From positions 72,014-126,276 of the forward strand of contig JAGNZZ010000004.1 in assembly GCA_017984135.1 (NCBI GenBank): a stretch of 54,263 nt of DNA, written 5' to 3'. The stretch is from Chitinophagales bacterium (GTDB lineage: Bacteria > Bacteroidota > Bacteroidia > Chitinophagales > JADIYW01). The notes beneath the pieces were generated by a model. That model did no database searches and was not told the DNA's origin. It worked only from the letters and a program-made list of their open reading frames with translations. The position numbers were made by a program, and so were the translations under genes. Shown piece by piece: positions 8,644 to 17,915 of this stretch. How positions within the stretch are numbered: the stretch's first letter is position 1; the number at the start of each line of letters is the position of its first letter.

Positions 8644-9774
8644 TTACAATCTCGTTGATACTTTTTTAACCATTTCAGTTTTCCATTCAGTGAACGTTCC
8701 CTGTTTTATTTGGGTTCTTGCTTCACTTACTAACCACAAATAAAAGGATAAATTATGGATGCTGGCAATTTGTGCTGCTAAATATTCTTCTACAACAAAA
8801 AGATGTCTCAAATACGCTTTTGAATGTTTTCTACTTGTAGATGCTGGAACATTTTTATCAATGGGAGAAAAATCATCTTTCCATTTTTGATTTTTAATAT
8901 TGATAATTCCTTCTGAAGTAAAAAGTAATCCATGCCTTGCATTGCGTGTTGGCATTACACAATCAAACATATCAACGCCCAATGCAATGGATTCTAAAAT
9001 ATTTGCTGGCGTTCCAACGCCCATTAAATAACGTGGTTTATCTTTTGGCAAAATAGAACACACTAAATCGGTCATTTCATACATGATTGACGCTGGTTCG
9101 CCCACGGCTAATCCGCCAATAGCATTTGCCGCTCGGTTTTGTGCCGCAATAAATTCAGCTGATTCCGTACGTAAATCCTTATACACTGAACCTTGTACAA
9201 TTGGGATTAATGTTTGTTCATATCCATACAAAGGCGTTGTGTGGTCAAATCGCTGAATACAACGCAACAACCAATCGTGTGTAATTTTTAGTGATTTTTT
9301 AGCATATTGGTAATCGCAAGGATATGGTGTACATTCATCAAAAGCCATGATAAAATCTGCACCGATGATACGTTGTGTATCCATCACATTTTCGGGTGTA
9401 AACAAATGCTTGCTACCATCTATATGCGACTGAAATGTTACCCCTTGTTCCGTCAATTTTCTACGATGCGATAGCGAATACACTTGATAGCCACCACTAT
9501 CCGTCAAAATTGGTTTTTGCCAAGTATTGAAAGCGTGTAAACCTCCTGATTTCTGCAACAAATCTAATCCTGGACGCAAATACAAATGATAGGTGTTTCC
9601 TAAAATAATTTGAGCATAAATTTCATTTTCTAATTCGGAAAAATGTACTGCCTTAACGGTTCCTTGAGTACCTACTGGCATAAAAATTGGCGTTTCAATT
9701 TCGCCGTGTTCAGTGCTTATCTTTCCCGCTCTCGCAGAAGAATTGACATCTTTATATTGTACTTCAAAATTCAT
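8644..9774 (-). CDS. tgt: tRNA-guanine transglycosylase
   Basis: Exchanges guanine-34 of GUN-anticodon tRNAs for preQ1 in queuosine synthesis. The 376-residue chain has DSGGYQVYSL (Asp92, general acid/base region), AFDECTPYP, GGLAVGEP and GVDMFDCVMPTRNARHG; Asp271 corresponds to the nucleophile. Oddity: the C-terminal zinc site, normally CxCx2C plus a His, reads NVPASTSRKHSKAYLRHL from residue 308. All three cysteine positions (about 309, 311, 314) are Val, Ala and Ser, and only His324 remains. I recall other Bacteroidota Tgt proteins that also lack these cysteines. It heads an operon with the LptF/G-type permease. Confidence 0.95.
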   Translation of the reverse strand: MNFEVQYKDVNSSARAGKISTEHGEIETPIFMPVGTQGTVKAVHFSELENEIYAQIILGNTYHLYLRPGLDLLQKSGGLHAFNTWQKPILTDSGGYQVYSLSHRRKLTEQGVTFQSHIDGSKHLFTPENVMDTQRIIGADFIMAFDECTPYPCDYQYAKKSLKITHDWLLRCIQRFDHTTPLYGYEQTLIPIVQGSVYKDLRTESAEFIAAQNRAANAIGGLAVGEPASIMYEMTDLVCSILPKDKPRYLMGVGTPANILESIALGVDMFDCVMPTRNARHGLLFTSEGIINIKNQKWKDDFSPIDKNVPASTSRKHSKAYLRHLFVVEEYLAAQIASIHNLSFYLWLVSEARTQIKQGTFTEWKTEMVKKVSTRL

Positions 9775-9872
9775 GGATATATATCAACATTAATCAGCAC
9801 TAACATATTTACAAGGCTGATGGATAAAAATTAAAAAGTCAAAAATACGACAAAAACGTTTATTTTTATTGA

Positions 9873-10991
9873 GTGAGTTATCTATTCTTTCTTTTTGTTG
9901 GTTGTGTCTGTTTCCAAATTATTTATCAATTGGCTTTAACTACTGCTATTCTTATCTATAAACAAAATAAAAACATCAATACGAGTCCTAAATCTGTTTC
10001 CATTATTATTTGTGCAAAAAATGAAGCTAAAAATCTTGAAGCTAATTTACCTTTTATACTACAACAAAACTATGTTGATTTTGAAATTATTATTGTAGAT
10101 GATGGCTCCGATATTCCCATTTATTTAGAACATCCAAAAATAAAAATAATTCGAATTGAAACGGCTGAAAAAATTGGAATTGGGAAAAAATATGCATTAC
10201 AAAAAGGCATAGAAATGGCAAAAAATGAATGGATATTATTGACTGATGCAGATTGCAAACCACACAGTCAAAATTGGATAACAGAAATGACTTTATCCAT
10301 CAAGGAAAACCATAAAATCGTTTTAGGCGTTTCACCTTATCAAATAAATCAAACTTTTTTAAATCAATTTATTGGATACGAAACAGCCTTAACCGCTTTG
10401 CAATATATAGGATTTGCATTGTTAAAAAATCCATACATGAGTGTTGGAAGAAATGTGCTTTATGCTTCCAATTTAATCAAACAAAAAAAATGGAATAATT
10501 TTGAATTAAGTGTGGCTTCTGGTGATGATGATTTAATGCTACAAAGCCTCGCAACACCTGAAAACACTACAGTTTGCCTAACACTCGAAAGTTATACATA
10601 TAGTGAAGCTAAAAAAAACTGGATGGAATATTGCAAACAAAAGATACGACATTATGAAAGTGGAAATTTATATAAAAGAAATCATCGATTCTTTTTAGGT
10701 GGTTTTATTTTATCCAAATTTTTGATGTACCTAAGTTTAATTTTATTGGGATTTTTATTTTACAATCAATATACTATTTTATTTATTCCATACTACAAAC
10801 TATTAGTTTGTTTAATGATATTTTACATAGTTTATATCTTCTGTATTTCAACATCAAATTTCATCTTACAAAAAAAAATGCGTTTAAATAAGGATTGGTA
10901 TTTTTCTTTCGTACATGATATTATTTATTGCTTTTTTACTGTTATATTTGGTTGTATCAGTTTATTGAAACCCACAAAAAATTGGAAATAA
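9873..10991 (+). CDS. Membrane-anchored GT2 family glycosyltransferase
   Basis: Likely transfers a sugar from a nucleotide donor at the cytoplasmic membrane; the acceptor is unknown. The 372 residues start with a membrane segment (~3-27), then a GT-A fold: SVSIIICAKNEAKNLE, EIIIVDDGS (first Asp pair), ILLTDADCKP (DxD-type metal site) and SGDDDLMLQ. Three hydrophobic segments follow after residue ~270. The start codon is GTG at 9873; no ATG is available nearby, and a TATTTTTA box ends 4 nt before it, consistent with a leaderless transcript. It is divergent from tgt and overlaps the sigma-factor gene, so the pair is probably one transcript. Confidence 0.85.
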   Translation: MSYLFFLFVGCVCFQIIYQLALTTAILIYKQNKNINTSPKSVSIIICAKNEAKNLEANLPFILQQNYVDFEIIIVDDGSDIPIYLEHPKIKIIRIETAEKIGIGKKYALQKGIEMAKNEWILLTDADCKPHSQNWITEMTLSIKENHKIVLGVSPYQINQTFLNQFIGYETALTALQYIGFALLKNPYMSVGRNVLYASNLIKQKKWNNFELSVASGDDDLMLQSLATPENTTVCLTLESYTYSEAKKNWMEYCKQKIRHYESGNLYKRNHRFFLGGFILSKFLMYLSLILLGFLFYNQYTILFIPYYKLLVCLMIFYIVYIFCISTSNFILQKKMRLNKDWYFSFVHDIIYCFFTVIFGCISLLKPTKNWK

Positions 10992-11563
10992 AAAACCATA
11001 ACTCCATTGACGAACAACTGCTGGAAGCTGCAAAAAGAGGCGACCAAAAGGCATTTACTTCGTTGATGGAAAAATATAAAAATTCTATTTATCATCTTAT
11101 CTTAAAGATTGTAAAAACGCCAGAAGATGCGGAAGATTTAACCATAGAATCCTTTGCAAAGGCTTTTGACAAATTAGATCAATATTCTGCAGAATATGCC
11201 TTTTCGACTTGGTTATATAAAATCAGTTCCAACACATGTATCGATTTTTTACGCAAGAAAAGTGTTGCCAAAATTCCATTAGATAATGACAATCGAAACA
11301 TCACCGACCATTTGAATTACAGTACCGATTCAACGCCGGAATTAGACCTGATTAAAATACAACGCATTGATAAAATTCAGCAAATTATTCAATCGATGGA
11401 TGAAATATTTTCACGCGTGATTCATCTTCGATTTATAAAAGAATACAGCTACGAAGAGATTTCTAATGAATTAAATATTCCCGTTGCCACTATTAAAGTA
11501 CAATTATATCGAGCAAAAAAGCAGTTATTAGACAAATTAGCAAATGAAAGAGAACATTTTTAA
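10982..11563 (+). CDS. ECF-type RNA polymerase sigma factor
   Basis: Directs RNA polymerase to a specific promoter set. Region 2 covers LLEAAKRGDQKAFTSLMEKY through FSTWLYKISSNTCIDFLRKK; region 4 covers IIQSMDEIFSRVIHLRFIKE and the helix-turn-helix YSYEEISNELNIPVATIKVQ. The open frame begins at an ATG at 10928, but that would overlap the glycosyltransferase by 64 bp and add a non-family hydrophobic stretch. I prefer TTG at 10982, which overlaps the upstream stop by 10 bp and suggests translational coupling; the exact start is uncertain. No anti-sigma gene follows: the next gene is convergent, 13 bp away. Confidence 0.85.
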   Translation: MEIKNHNSIDEQLLEAAKRGDQKAFTSLMEKYKNSIYHLILKIVKTPEDAEDLTIESFAKAFDKLDQYSAEYAFSTWLYKISSNTCIDFLRKKSVAKIPLDNDNRNITDHLNYSTDSTPELDLIKIQRIDKIQQIIQSMDEIFSRVIHLRFIKEYSYEEISNELNIPVATIKVQLYRAKKQLLDKLANEREHF

Positions 11564-11576
11564 TCTACATTTTTAT

Positions 11577-14528
11577 TCATTTTTTCAACAAAGCCTCATA
11601 CAACACTTCCACTGGATGCAGAGAATGACGATTCGTGCCATCTTTTATTTGATGTCGACAACTGGTTCCAGGTGCAGCAATAATGGTATCTTCTGGTGTA
11701 TTTCGCACCGTAGGAAACAGCACTAATTCGCCTACTTGCATGCTCACATCGTAATGTTCTTTTTCATATCCAAAACTACCTGCCATTCCACAACATCCAC
11801 TTGTTATATTTTCTACATGATAATTTTCTGGCAAACTCATTAACAGAATAGACGATTCGATAGAAGACAATGCCTTTTGATGACAATGTCCATGCAATTT
11901 TATTTGCTTGGTTTCTTTGGTAAAATGTTCTGATGTAATATTGCCTTTTTTAATTTCATTGGCAATAAACTCATCAATGATAAAACAATTTCTACCTAAT
12001 TTTTTCGCTTTTTCCACATCGTTCTCATCCACTAATCTTGCATATTCATCTCTAAACGTTAAAATGGCAGATGGTTCAATTCCAATTAAAGGAACATCGT
12101 TATTAATCCATGTAGAAAAGATGCGAACATTTTGTTTTGCTAACTTTTGTGCTTCATCCATCATGCCTTTTGACAAATAAGCTCTTCCACTATCTTCATG
12201 ATCGATATGTTCCACTTTGTAGCCTAATTTTGCAAGTAATTTAAATGCTTTGATACCAATTTCAACATCATTAAAGTTGGTAAATTCATCAAAGAAAAAA
12301 TAGACTTTTCCTTTTAATGTTGTTTTTACTTCTAATGCATTTCTATTTTTTTGAAACCAACTGAGCAATGTTTCTTTATAGTATAACGGCATAGAACGAT
12401 TCGGTGCAATATTCAATATTTTTTTCAAAATTTTTGAAGTCAACTTATTGTTCAATCCAAAATTACTTACGCTCGGAAACAACATGGCTAATTTATTCAA
12501 CCTGCCAATATTTGCAATAGCTTTGGTGCGTAATGGTATGCCATTTTCTTTATAATATTGGTGTAAAAATTCAGCTTTTAAAGTAGGAATATCTACATTT
12601 GATGGACATTCAGAAACACATCCTTTACAACTTAAACATAAATCCATTACTTCATAAATTTCTTTATGATTGAATTTATTATCTTGAGTAGAATTCGTCA
12701 AAAAATCACGTAAAACATTGGCACGAGCCCTTGTACTGTCTTTTTCATTTCGAGTTGCCATGTAAGATGGACACATCGTGCCACCACTTTCAGGTAATTT
12801 GCGACAATCGCCACTGCCATTGCATTTCTCGGCAGCACGTAAAATTCCACCTTCATTTTTAAAATTAAAAACAGTATCAAATTGACGTGTTTCTTGATTT
12901 TCTTCATAACGAAGAAATGTATCCATGGGTGGAGTATCTACAATTTTTCCAGGATTAAAAATATTGTCCGCATCAAACGTACTTTTTAACCTTTTAAGTA
13001 AATCATAGTTTTTTTCACCTACCATTAATGGAATAAATTCACCACGTACACGGCCATCGCCATGTTCACCACTTAAAGAACCATTGTATTTTTTCACTAA
13101 ATGTGCTGTATCTGTGGCAATTGTTCTAAAAAGAACTCTATCTTCTTTTTTCTTTAAATCTAAAATTGGTCGAAGATGCAATTCACCAGCGCCGGCATGT
13201 GCATAATAAACAGATTGTTGTTTGTGGTTTAACATCATAGATGAAAATTCATGGATAAAAGCCGGTAAATCTTCCACGGCAACAGCCGTATCTTCTACGA
13301 CGGCAACCGCTTTTCTGTCACCTGGAATATTTGCCAACAACCCTAAACCTGCTTTTCGCAAATCCCAAATTTTCTTGATGTCGTTTCCGTATATTGCCGG
13401 AAAATGATAGCCAACATTTTCACTTTCGAAATGTGATTGTAAAGCGTTGACTTTTGCCTCCACTTCTTCCTTCGTTTCGGCATGAAATTCTACACATAAA
13501 ATGGCTTCTGGATCACCTTTTACAAAAAATCTATTCTTATTTTGTTCAATATTTTGTTTGGTACAATCCAAAATAATTTTATCCATCAACTCACATGCGC
13601 TGGGTTTATGCTGCATAGCAATAACTGTTGCCTGTAAACTTTCTTCCAACGTTTTAAAATGAATGGCAACGACGACTTTTTCTTTAGGTGGAATGGAAAC
13701 TAAGTTTAATTTTATTTCGGTGATGAATGCCAATGTTCCTTCGCTTCCACAAATCAATTCACTTAAATTGAATGGTTTTCCATTTGCTTCAAATGGCTGT
13801 TGTTTTAGCAATTCATCTACAGCATAACCTGTATTTCTACGATGAATTTTTGTATTTGGAAATTGAGATTTAATTTCATTTTTAGTTTCTTCGTTTGATA
13901 ATTCTTTAAATAAAAAACTATAAATATCACCTTCTAAGTTTGTTTGTTGCGTTTTTTCATTAAATGCTATTGCTGATAAATTTTCAAAAACAACTTCAGA
14001 ACCATCGCTCAGAAAACAGGTTAAAGAACGTACATGATCTCTAGTGGAACCATATACAATAGAGTTCGTTCCACACGAATTATTACCTACCATTCCACCA
14101 ATCATTGCACGATTCGCTGTTGATGTTTCGGGTGCAAAAAATAAGCCAGTTGTTTTCAATTTATGATTGAGTTCATCTCGAATTATTCCGGGTTGCACAA
14201 TGCAGTATTTTTCTTCCTTATTAACTTCTATTAATTGAGTAAAATGTTTCGACACATCGACAATTATGCCGTTGCCCACTACTTGACCGCCGAGCGAAGT
14301 GCCGGCCGTTCGTGGAATTAAAGGAATTTTATGCTGTTTGGCATATTCAATTAAAAGTTGAATATCCTTTTTATTTTTAGGATAGCAAACTGCGGTTGGG
14401 TATTCTTTATAAACGGATGCATCTGTTGCGTATAATACGCGCATGGTATCATTAAAAAACAATTGTCCTTCTAAGAAGCCAGAAAGTTGTTCTAAAGATA
14501 CTTTATCTATGATTGGTGTTAATTGCAT
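11577..14528 (-). CDS. FAD-binding and 4Fe-4S oxidoreductase (YdiJ/D-2-hydroxyacid dehydrogenase type)
   Basis: A 983-residue fusion of the FAD-linked oxidase and the iron-sulfur electron-transfer subunit. The N-terminus has the FAD-binding PCMH fold (PLIPRTAGTSLGGQVVGNGI, NRAMIGGMVGNNSCGTNS, GSEGTLAFITEI). The middle carries the oxidase C-terminal domain with SGEHGDGRVRGEF. Then come two Fe-S motifs (CNGSGDCRKL...MCPSYMATRNEKDSTRARAN, and CLSCKGCVSECP), and a C-terminal CCG domain (HGHCHQKAL, SGCCGMAGSFGYEKEHYD). This is the order in YdiJ, a D-2-hydroxyglutarate/D-lactate-type dehydrogenase. The substrate cannot be assigned from sequence alone. Single gene, convergent with the sigma factor. 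Confidence 0.9.
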   Translation of the reverse strand: MQLTPIIDKVSLEQLSGFLEGQLFFNDTMRVLYATDASVYKEYPTAVCYPKNKKDIQLLIEYAKQHKIPLIPRTAGTSLGGQVVGNGIIVDVSKHFTQLIEVNKEEKYCIVQPGIIRDELNHKLKTTGLFFAPETSTANRAMIGGMVGNNSCGTNSIVYGSTRDHVRSLTCFLSDGSEVVFENLSAIAFNEKTQQTNLEGDIYSFLFKELSNEETKNEIKSQFPNTKIHRRNTGYAVDELLKQQPFEANGKPFNLSELICGSEGTLAFITEIKLNLVSIPPKEKVVVAIHFKTLEESLQATVIAMQHKPSACELMDKIILDCTKQNIEQNKNRFFVKGDPEAILCVEFHAETKEEVEAKVNALQSHFESENVGYHFPAIYGNDIKKIWDLRKAGLGLLANIPGDRKAVAVVEDTAVAVEDLPAFIHEFSSMMLNHKQQSVYYAHAGAGELHLRPILDLKKKEDRVLFRTIATDTAHLVKKYNGSLSGEHGDGRVRGEFIPLMVGEKNYDLLKRLKSTFDADNIFNPGKIVDTPPMDTFLRYEENQETRQFDTVFNFKNEGGILRAAEKCNGSGDCRKLPESGGTMCPSYMATRNEKDSTRARANVLRDFLTNSTQDNKFNHKEIYEVMDLCLSCKGCVSECPSNVDIPTLKAEFLHQYYKENGIPLRTKAIANIGRLNKLAMLFPSVSNFGLNNKLTSKILKKILNIAPNRSMPLYYKETLLSWFQKNRNALEVKTTLKGKVYFFFDEFTNFNDVEIGIKAFKLLAKLGYKVEHIDHEDSGRAYLSKGMMDEAQKLAKQNVRIFSTWINNDVPLIGIEPSAILTFRDEYARLVDENDVEKAKKLGRNCFIIDEFIANEIKKGNITSEHFTKETKQIKLHGHCHQKALSSIESSILLMSLPENYHVENITSGCCGMAGSFGYEKEHYDVSMQVGELVLFPTVRNTPEDTIIAAPGTSCRHQIKDGTNRHSLHPVEVLYEALLKK

Positions 14529-14597
14529 TACAAGATAAATTTACGAAATACAACAAGATGCTTTTTAAAATAAGCTTAGAATTAATGATTTAGAAAT

Positions 14598-14625
14598 AAA
14601 AAAAGTCGTTCCCCAACGAACGACT
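14598..14625 (-). terminator. Rho-independent terminator of the small secreted-protein gene
   Basis: Minus strand: 8-bp stem AGTCGTTC / GAACGACT with a 6-nt loop, followed by a T run. It lies 38 bp after the stop of the 137-residue secreted protein. Confidence 0.85.
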
Positions 14626-14662
14626 AAAACGCAAAATTAGTATATATTGCTAATACAGCAAT

Positions 14663-15076
14663 TTATTTCTTAACGGAGATATATTGATTGTCAATATTTT
14701 TAAAGTTGGAAAACATAAAATCAAAATCTATGGAGTTTTCTTTACCATATTCATTTAAAATTAATTTTCCATTTTTTTCTGACCAATTTCCATCAATAGC
14801 ATAGTTTTTTACTCTAAAATAATCTTGTGGTGTTAAGGGAACCACTTGAACATATTGATGATAAGTACCATCAGAATTTAATGATAAAAAGAAAATCTTT
14901 TTTGCAATTCCGTCTTCTGGTGAGTATTTTGTATGATCCATCTCATATTTCCAAATACTTCTAAAAACCACATCTTTATTATTTTCGGTATCTTCATTAT
15001 TTGCGAAAAGCCCGAGTGGGGCAATCATAATGATAGCAAAAATGGAGCTAAGTAATATTTTGTAAATTTTGTTCAT
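14663..15076 (-). CDS. Small secreted protein, lipocalin-like beta-fold possible
   Basis: A 137-residue protein of unknown function. A signal peptide (about residues 1-25, MNKIYKILLSSIFAIIMIAP...LFANN) is followed by ~110 residues with alternating strands. The pattern IWKYEMDHTKY ... YAIDGNWSEKNGKLILNEYG, in which a GxW-like turn precedes strands, resembles lipocalin-like domains of Bacteroidota, but no diagnostic motif is present. It is a monocistronic unit with its own terminator, with 395 bp of gene-free DNA upstream that may hold regulatory sites. Confidence 0.6.
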   Translation of the reverse strand: MNKIYKILLSSIFAIIMIAPLGLFANNEDTENNKDVVFRSIWKYEMDHTKYSPEDGIAKKIFFLSLNSDGTYHQYVQVVPLTPQDYFRVKNYAIDGNWSEKNGKLILNEYGKENSIDFDFMFSNFKNIDNQYISVKK

Positions 15077-15168
15077 AGTTAATAGTTTTAAAGTTTTATA
15101 ATCATTCTATTTATATAGACCGATAATTTTATAAAAGGTTAAATTCCCTATAAAAATTAACGATTATT

Positions 15169-15204
15169 TTTTAAAAAAAGTTTCCATTTTGGGTTGGAAA
15201 CTTT
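15169..15204 (-). terminator. Rho-independent terminator, possibly of the M13 peptidase transcript
   Basis: Minus strand: 10-bp stem AAAGTTTCCA / TGGAAACTTT with an 8-nt loop, followed by T7. It lies about 270 bp beyond the peptidase stop, so it ends either a long 3' untranslated region or a separate small transcript. Confidence 0.65.
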
Positions 15205-15350
15205 AGGAATTTGGGTTAGATTTCTAAAACTTTAGAGCCTTTTAAAAAGCCGTAAACAACAGAGCAGAAAAAAGAGAGAGAAAACGTAAACAATTCTGCT
15301 TGTGATTACAATATTAGTACAAATTCTAATATTAAGAAGTACCATTTAGC

Positions 15351-15400
15351 AAGTGGCGGTTTACAAACATTAAGTGGTGGTTTTGGCTTTATAAGTGGCA
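15351..15400. repeat. Three AAGTGG direct repeats at 21-bp period
   Basis: AAGTGGCGG at 15351, AAGTGGTGG at 15372 and AAGTGGCAA at 15393: starts are exactly 21 bp apart, i.e. two helical turns. Such spacing is typical of binding sites for direct-repeat regulators. Confidence 0.65.
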
Positions 15401-15411
15401 AAACTCAAGTA

Positions 15412-15435
15412 TTTATTTGATGAAAATCAAATAAA
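15412..15435. repeat. 10-bp perfect inverted repeat with a 4-bp spacer
   Basis: TTTATTTGAT (15412-15421), GAAA, ATCAAATAAA (15426-15435). It starts 12 bp after the last AAGTGG repeat and lies 37 bp beyond the M13 peptidase stop. No T run follows, so it looks more like an operator or weak hairpin than a terminator. Confidence 0.5.
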
Positions 15436-15471
15436 CGATGTGGATTTGTTAAGATTTGGGTAATATTTACA

Positions 15472-17475
15472 TTACCAAATCTTCACTCTATCATTTTCAG
15501 AACGATACATTTTATCGTTTGGTTGGATGTTAAAGGCTTTGTACCAGTCATCTATATTAGAAAAAGGTCCATTTACACGCAAAAATGCCGGAGAATGTAC
15601 GTCTGTCAATACGCGAGTAGCTAATTCTTCATCACGCTGATGGCCTAACCAACCTAAGGCATAGCCTAAAAAGTAGCGTTGAAGTGGTGTCAATCCATCA
15701 ATTAATTTCCCTTCTTGGTATTGTTGAGTTTTTTTAAAGGCATCTAAGGCAATTACTAAACCGCCTAAGTCGGCAATATTTTCACCCAAAGTAGCTTCTC
15801 CATTAATATGCATAGAATCTAGCACCACGTAATTATTGAATTGATTGATATAATTTTTGGCTTTTTCAGTAAACTTTCGTTCGTCGGCTTCTTGCCACCA
15901 ATTCTGCAAATTTCCTTTATCGTCGAATTGTCGGCCTTCATCATCAAAGCCGTGTGTAATTTCATGTCCAATGGTAGAAGCTGCTGCATAACCATAAATC
16001 ACGGCATCGTCTATTTCATCGTCTTTAAATCCAGGAATTACAAATATACCTGCTGGCAATACAATTTCGTTATTAGATGGATTGTAATAGGCATTATAAG
16101 TTTGTGGAGTCATTTCCCATTCGGTTCGGTCAACTGGTTTATTTAATTTGCTGATGTAATAATTAAACCAATATTTATTGGCATTTTTTATATTATCCAC
16201 TAACAATTTATCCGAAATATCCAATTTAGAGAAGTCTTTCCAAGTGTTTGGATAACCCACTTTTTTAGTTACTGTATTTAATTTTTGTAACGATTTTTGT
16301 TTGGTAGCATCGCTCATCCAATCTAAATTTTTAATTCTATTGGCAAATGCAGCAAAAACTTCATCGCATAATTTTTCATAGCGTTCTTTAGTTTTAGGTG
16401 AGAAATTATCTTTCACATATAATTGTCCCAAAATTTCACCCATTACAGATTCTTCCCAAGCAATCGCTTGTTTCCAGCGAGGCAATTGTTCTTTTCGTCC
16501 ACGTATCACTTTTCCATAGAAACGAAAGTCTTCATTTTTAACTTTTTTATTTAAGTAATCAGCATAGTTTGATAGTAAATGAAAACGCAAATAATTTTTC
16601 CAGTTAGACAAGGGTGTAGTCGTAAGTAATTTATTAAATTGGGTGAAAAATTCGGGTTGACCTACAATTACAGAATCTGTTTTAATATTTAAAGCATTGA
16701 AAACATTATTCCAATTTATTTTTGGAGTTAATTCGTTCAATTGTGCAATAGACATTTTATTGTAATTGGCATAAGGATCGCGTAATTCTTCTAACTTACG
16801 TGATTTGCTTGCCAATGATTTTTCGATAGAAAACACAGCATTTGCACTGCTTGCAAAATTGGTATTTATATAACCGAGCATACGAACCAAATGCTTGGTT
16901 TTGTAATCTTTTACGATGTTAAGTGTACGTGTATCTTTATTAAAATAATAATCTCTGTTTGGCAATCCAAGTCCACCTTGCGACAAATACAACGCATTCA
17001 CGTCGCTATTTTTCATATCTTGATATACGCCTAAATCAAAAGCAACCGGAACGCCAATTTGGTGTAAGTGTGTAATTACGTTTAATACATCTGCTGTATT
17101 TTTTATATTATTGATTAAAAATAATTCTGTGTTCAATGGCATTAATTTTATTTTTTCGATGGTATTTGTATCCATTGCTGTAAAATAAAATGAACGAATT
17201 TTTTGTGTATTTGCATCAGATGATGCATTTGACAAGGCATTTTCATTTATTGTTTTAAGTTTCTGCCAAACATCTTCTTGCACTAAATTTCCAATTCCCC
17301 ATTGTGAATAAGCATTTGGAATAGGATTTTGTTTTATCCAATTTCCATTAGCATATTTAAAAAAATCTTCACCAGGTTTTGCTGTTTTGTCAATGTTTTT
17401 TCCTACTACATCTTGTTGAGCAGAAAGCGATAAAGACAGCGTTAATGAAAGTGCGAAAAGAAATAGATTTTTCAT
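15472..17475 (-). CDS. M13 family zinc metallopeptidase (neprilysin/PepO-like)
   Basis: A secreted or periplasmic endopeptidase for oligopeptides. The 667 residues begin with a signal peptide (MKNLFLFALSLTLSLSLSA). The N-terminal M13 domain is followed by the catalytic domain with NAYYNPSNNEIVLPAGI, the zinc motif HEITHGFDDEGRQFD (HExxH) and ENIADLGG (third zinc ligand Glu plus Asp). The C-terminus, RVNGPFSNIDDWYKAFNIQ, is the family substrate-binding stretch. The length is normal. It is not in an operon: 440 bp of gene-free DNA lies upstream and 395 bp downstream. Confidence 0.94.
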   Translation of the reverse strand: MKNLFLFALSLTLSLSLSAQQDVVGKNIDKTAKPGEDFFKYANGNWIKQNPIPNAYSQWGIGNLVQEDVWQKLKTINENALSNASSDANTQKIRSFYFTAMDTNTIEKIKLMPLNTELFLINNIKNTADVLNVITHLHQIGVPVAFDLGVYQDMKNSDVNALYLSQGGLGLPNRDYYFNKDTRTLNIVKDYKTKHLVRMLGYINTNFASSANAVFSIEKSLASKSRKLEELRDPYANYNKMSIAQLNELTPKINWNNVFNALNIKTDSVIVGQPEFFTQFNKLLTTTPLSNWKNYLRFHLLSNYADYLNKKVKNEDFRFYGKVIRGRKEQLPRWKQAIAWEESVMGEILGQLYVKDNFSPKTKERYEKLCDEVFAAFANRIKNLDWMSDATKQKSLQKLNTVTKKVGYPNTWKDFSKLDISDKLLVDNIKNANKYWFNYYISKLNKPVDRTEWEMTPQTYNAYYNPSNNEIVLPAGIFVIPGFKDDEIDDAVIYGYAAASTIGHEITHGFDDEGRQFDDKGNLQNWWQEADERKFTEKAKNYINQFNNYVVLDSMHINGEATLGENIADLGGLVIALDAFKKTQQYQEGKLIDGLTPLQRYFLGYALGWLGHQRDEELATRVLTDVHSPAFLRVNGPFSNIDDWYKAFNIQPNDKMYRSENDRVKIW

Positions 17476-17915
17476 CTGATTATGTTTAATATTTTAAGTG
17501 TGCTAAATTAGTGAATAATAAGATGGAAATATTACAAATGCATATTACTATTTACATCAATTGCTTCTTCGCATCCTATTTTGTATTTTTATTTGCATTT
17601 AATTTTAATATTAATAGCCATTTTTTCAAACCGTTCGCTGTATCGATTAGGAGTATGTAAGATAAATTCCATGTTATTAAAATGCTTAGGCAAAATGGTA
17701 TTATAATCCTGTCGTTTTTAGAAAAATAAGAATAATACTAGACTAAAATATTAACTTAATAAAATATATATAGTTCAATTTGAACGTACAACAAGAAAAT
17801 TAATTCCTATTTATTCATTCATTTTTTTTGCAATTGTTTAAAATACATTTGGTGTATATGCATCATAGATAAATATACTCAGATAAACAAGAATTTTTGA
17901 TGTATCGTATTTATA
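17476..17915. other. 440-bp gene-free region with a possible gene remnant
   Basis: AT-rich DNA between ackA-pduL (stop at 17916) and the M13 peptidase start. No intact gene, tRNA or clear terminator is seen. On the minus strand 17717-17589 is an open stretch of 42 codons ending in TAA that reads like protein (LPKHFNNMEFILHTPNRYSE), preceded by an in-frame stop. It may be the tail of a lost gene. Confidence 0.5.

Larger units (their letters stand above)
15077..15471. other. Gene-free region with an isolated terminator, direct repeats and an inverted repeat
   Basis: 395 bp between the M13 peptidase stop and the start of the small secreted protein. No convincing gene is seen. It contains, in order, AT-rich DNA next to the secreted-protein start, a minus-strand terminator hairpin (15177-15204), three AAGTGG repeats with 21-bp period, and a 10-bp inverted repeat (15412-15435). 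Confidence 0.7.
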
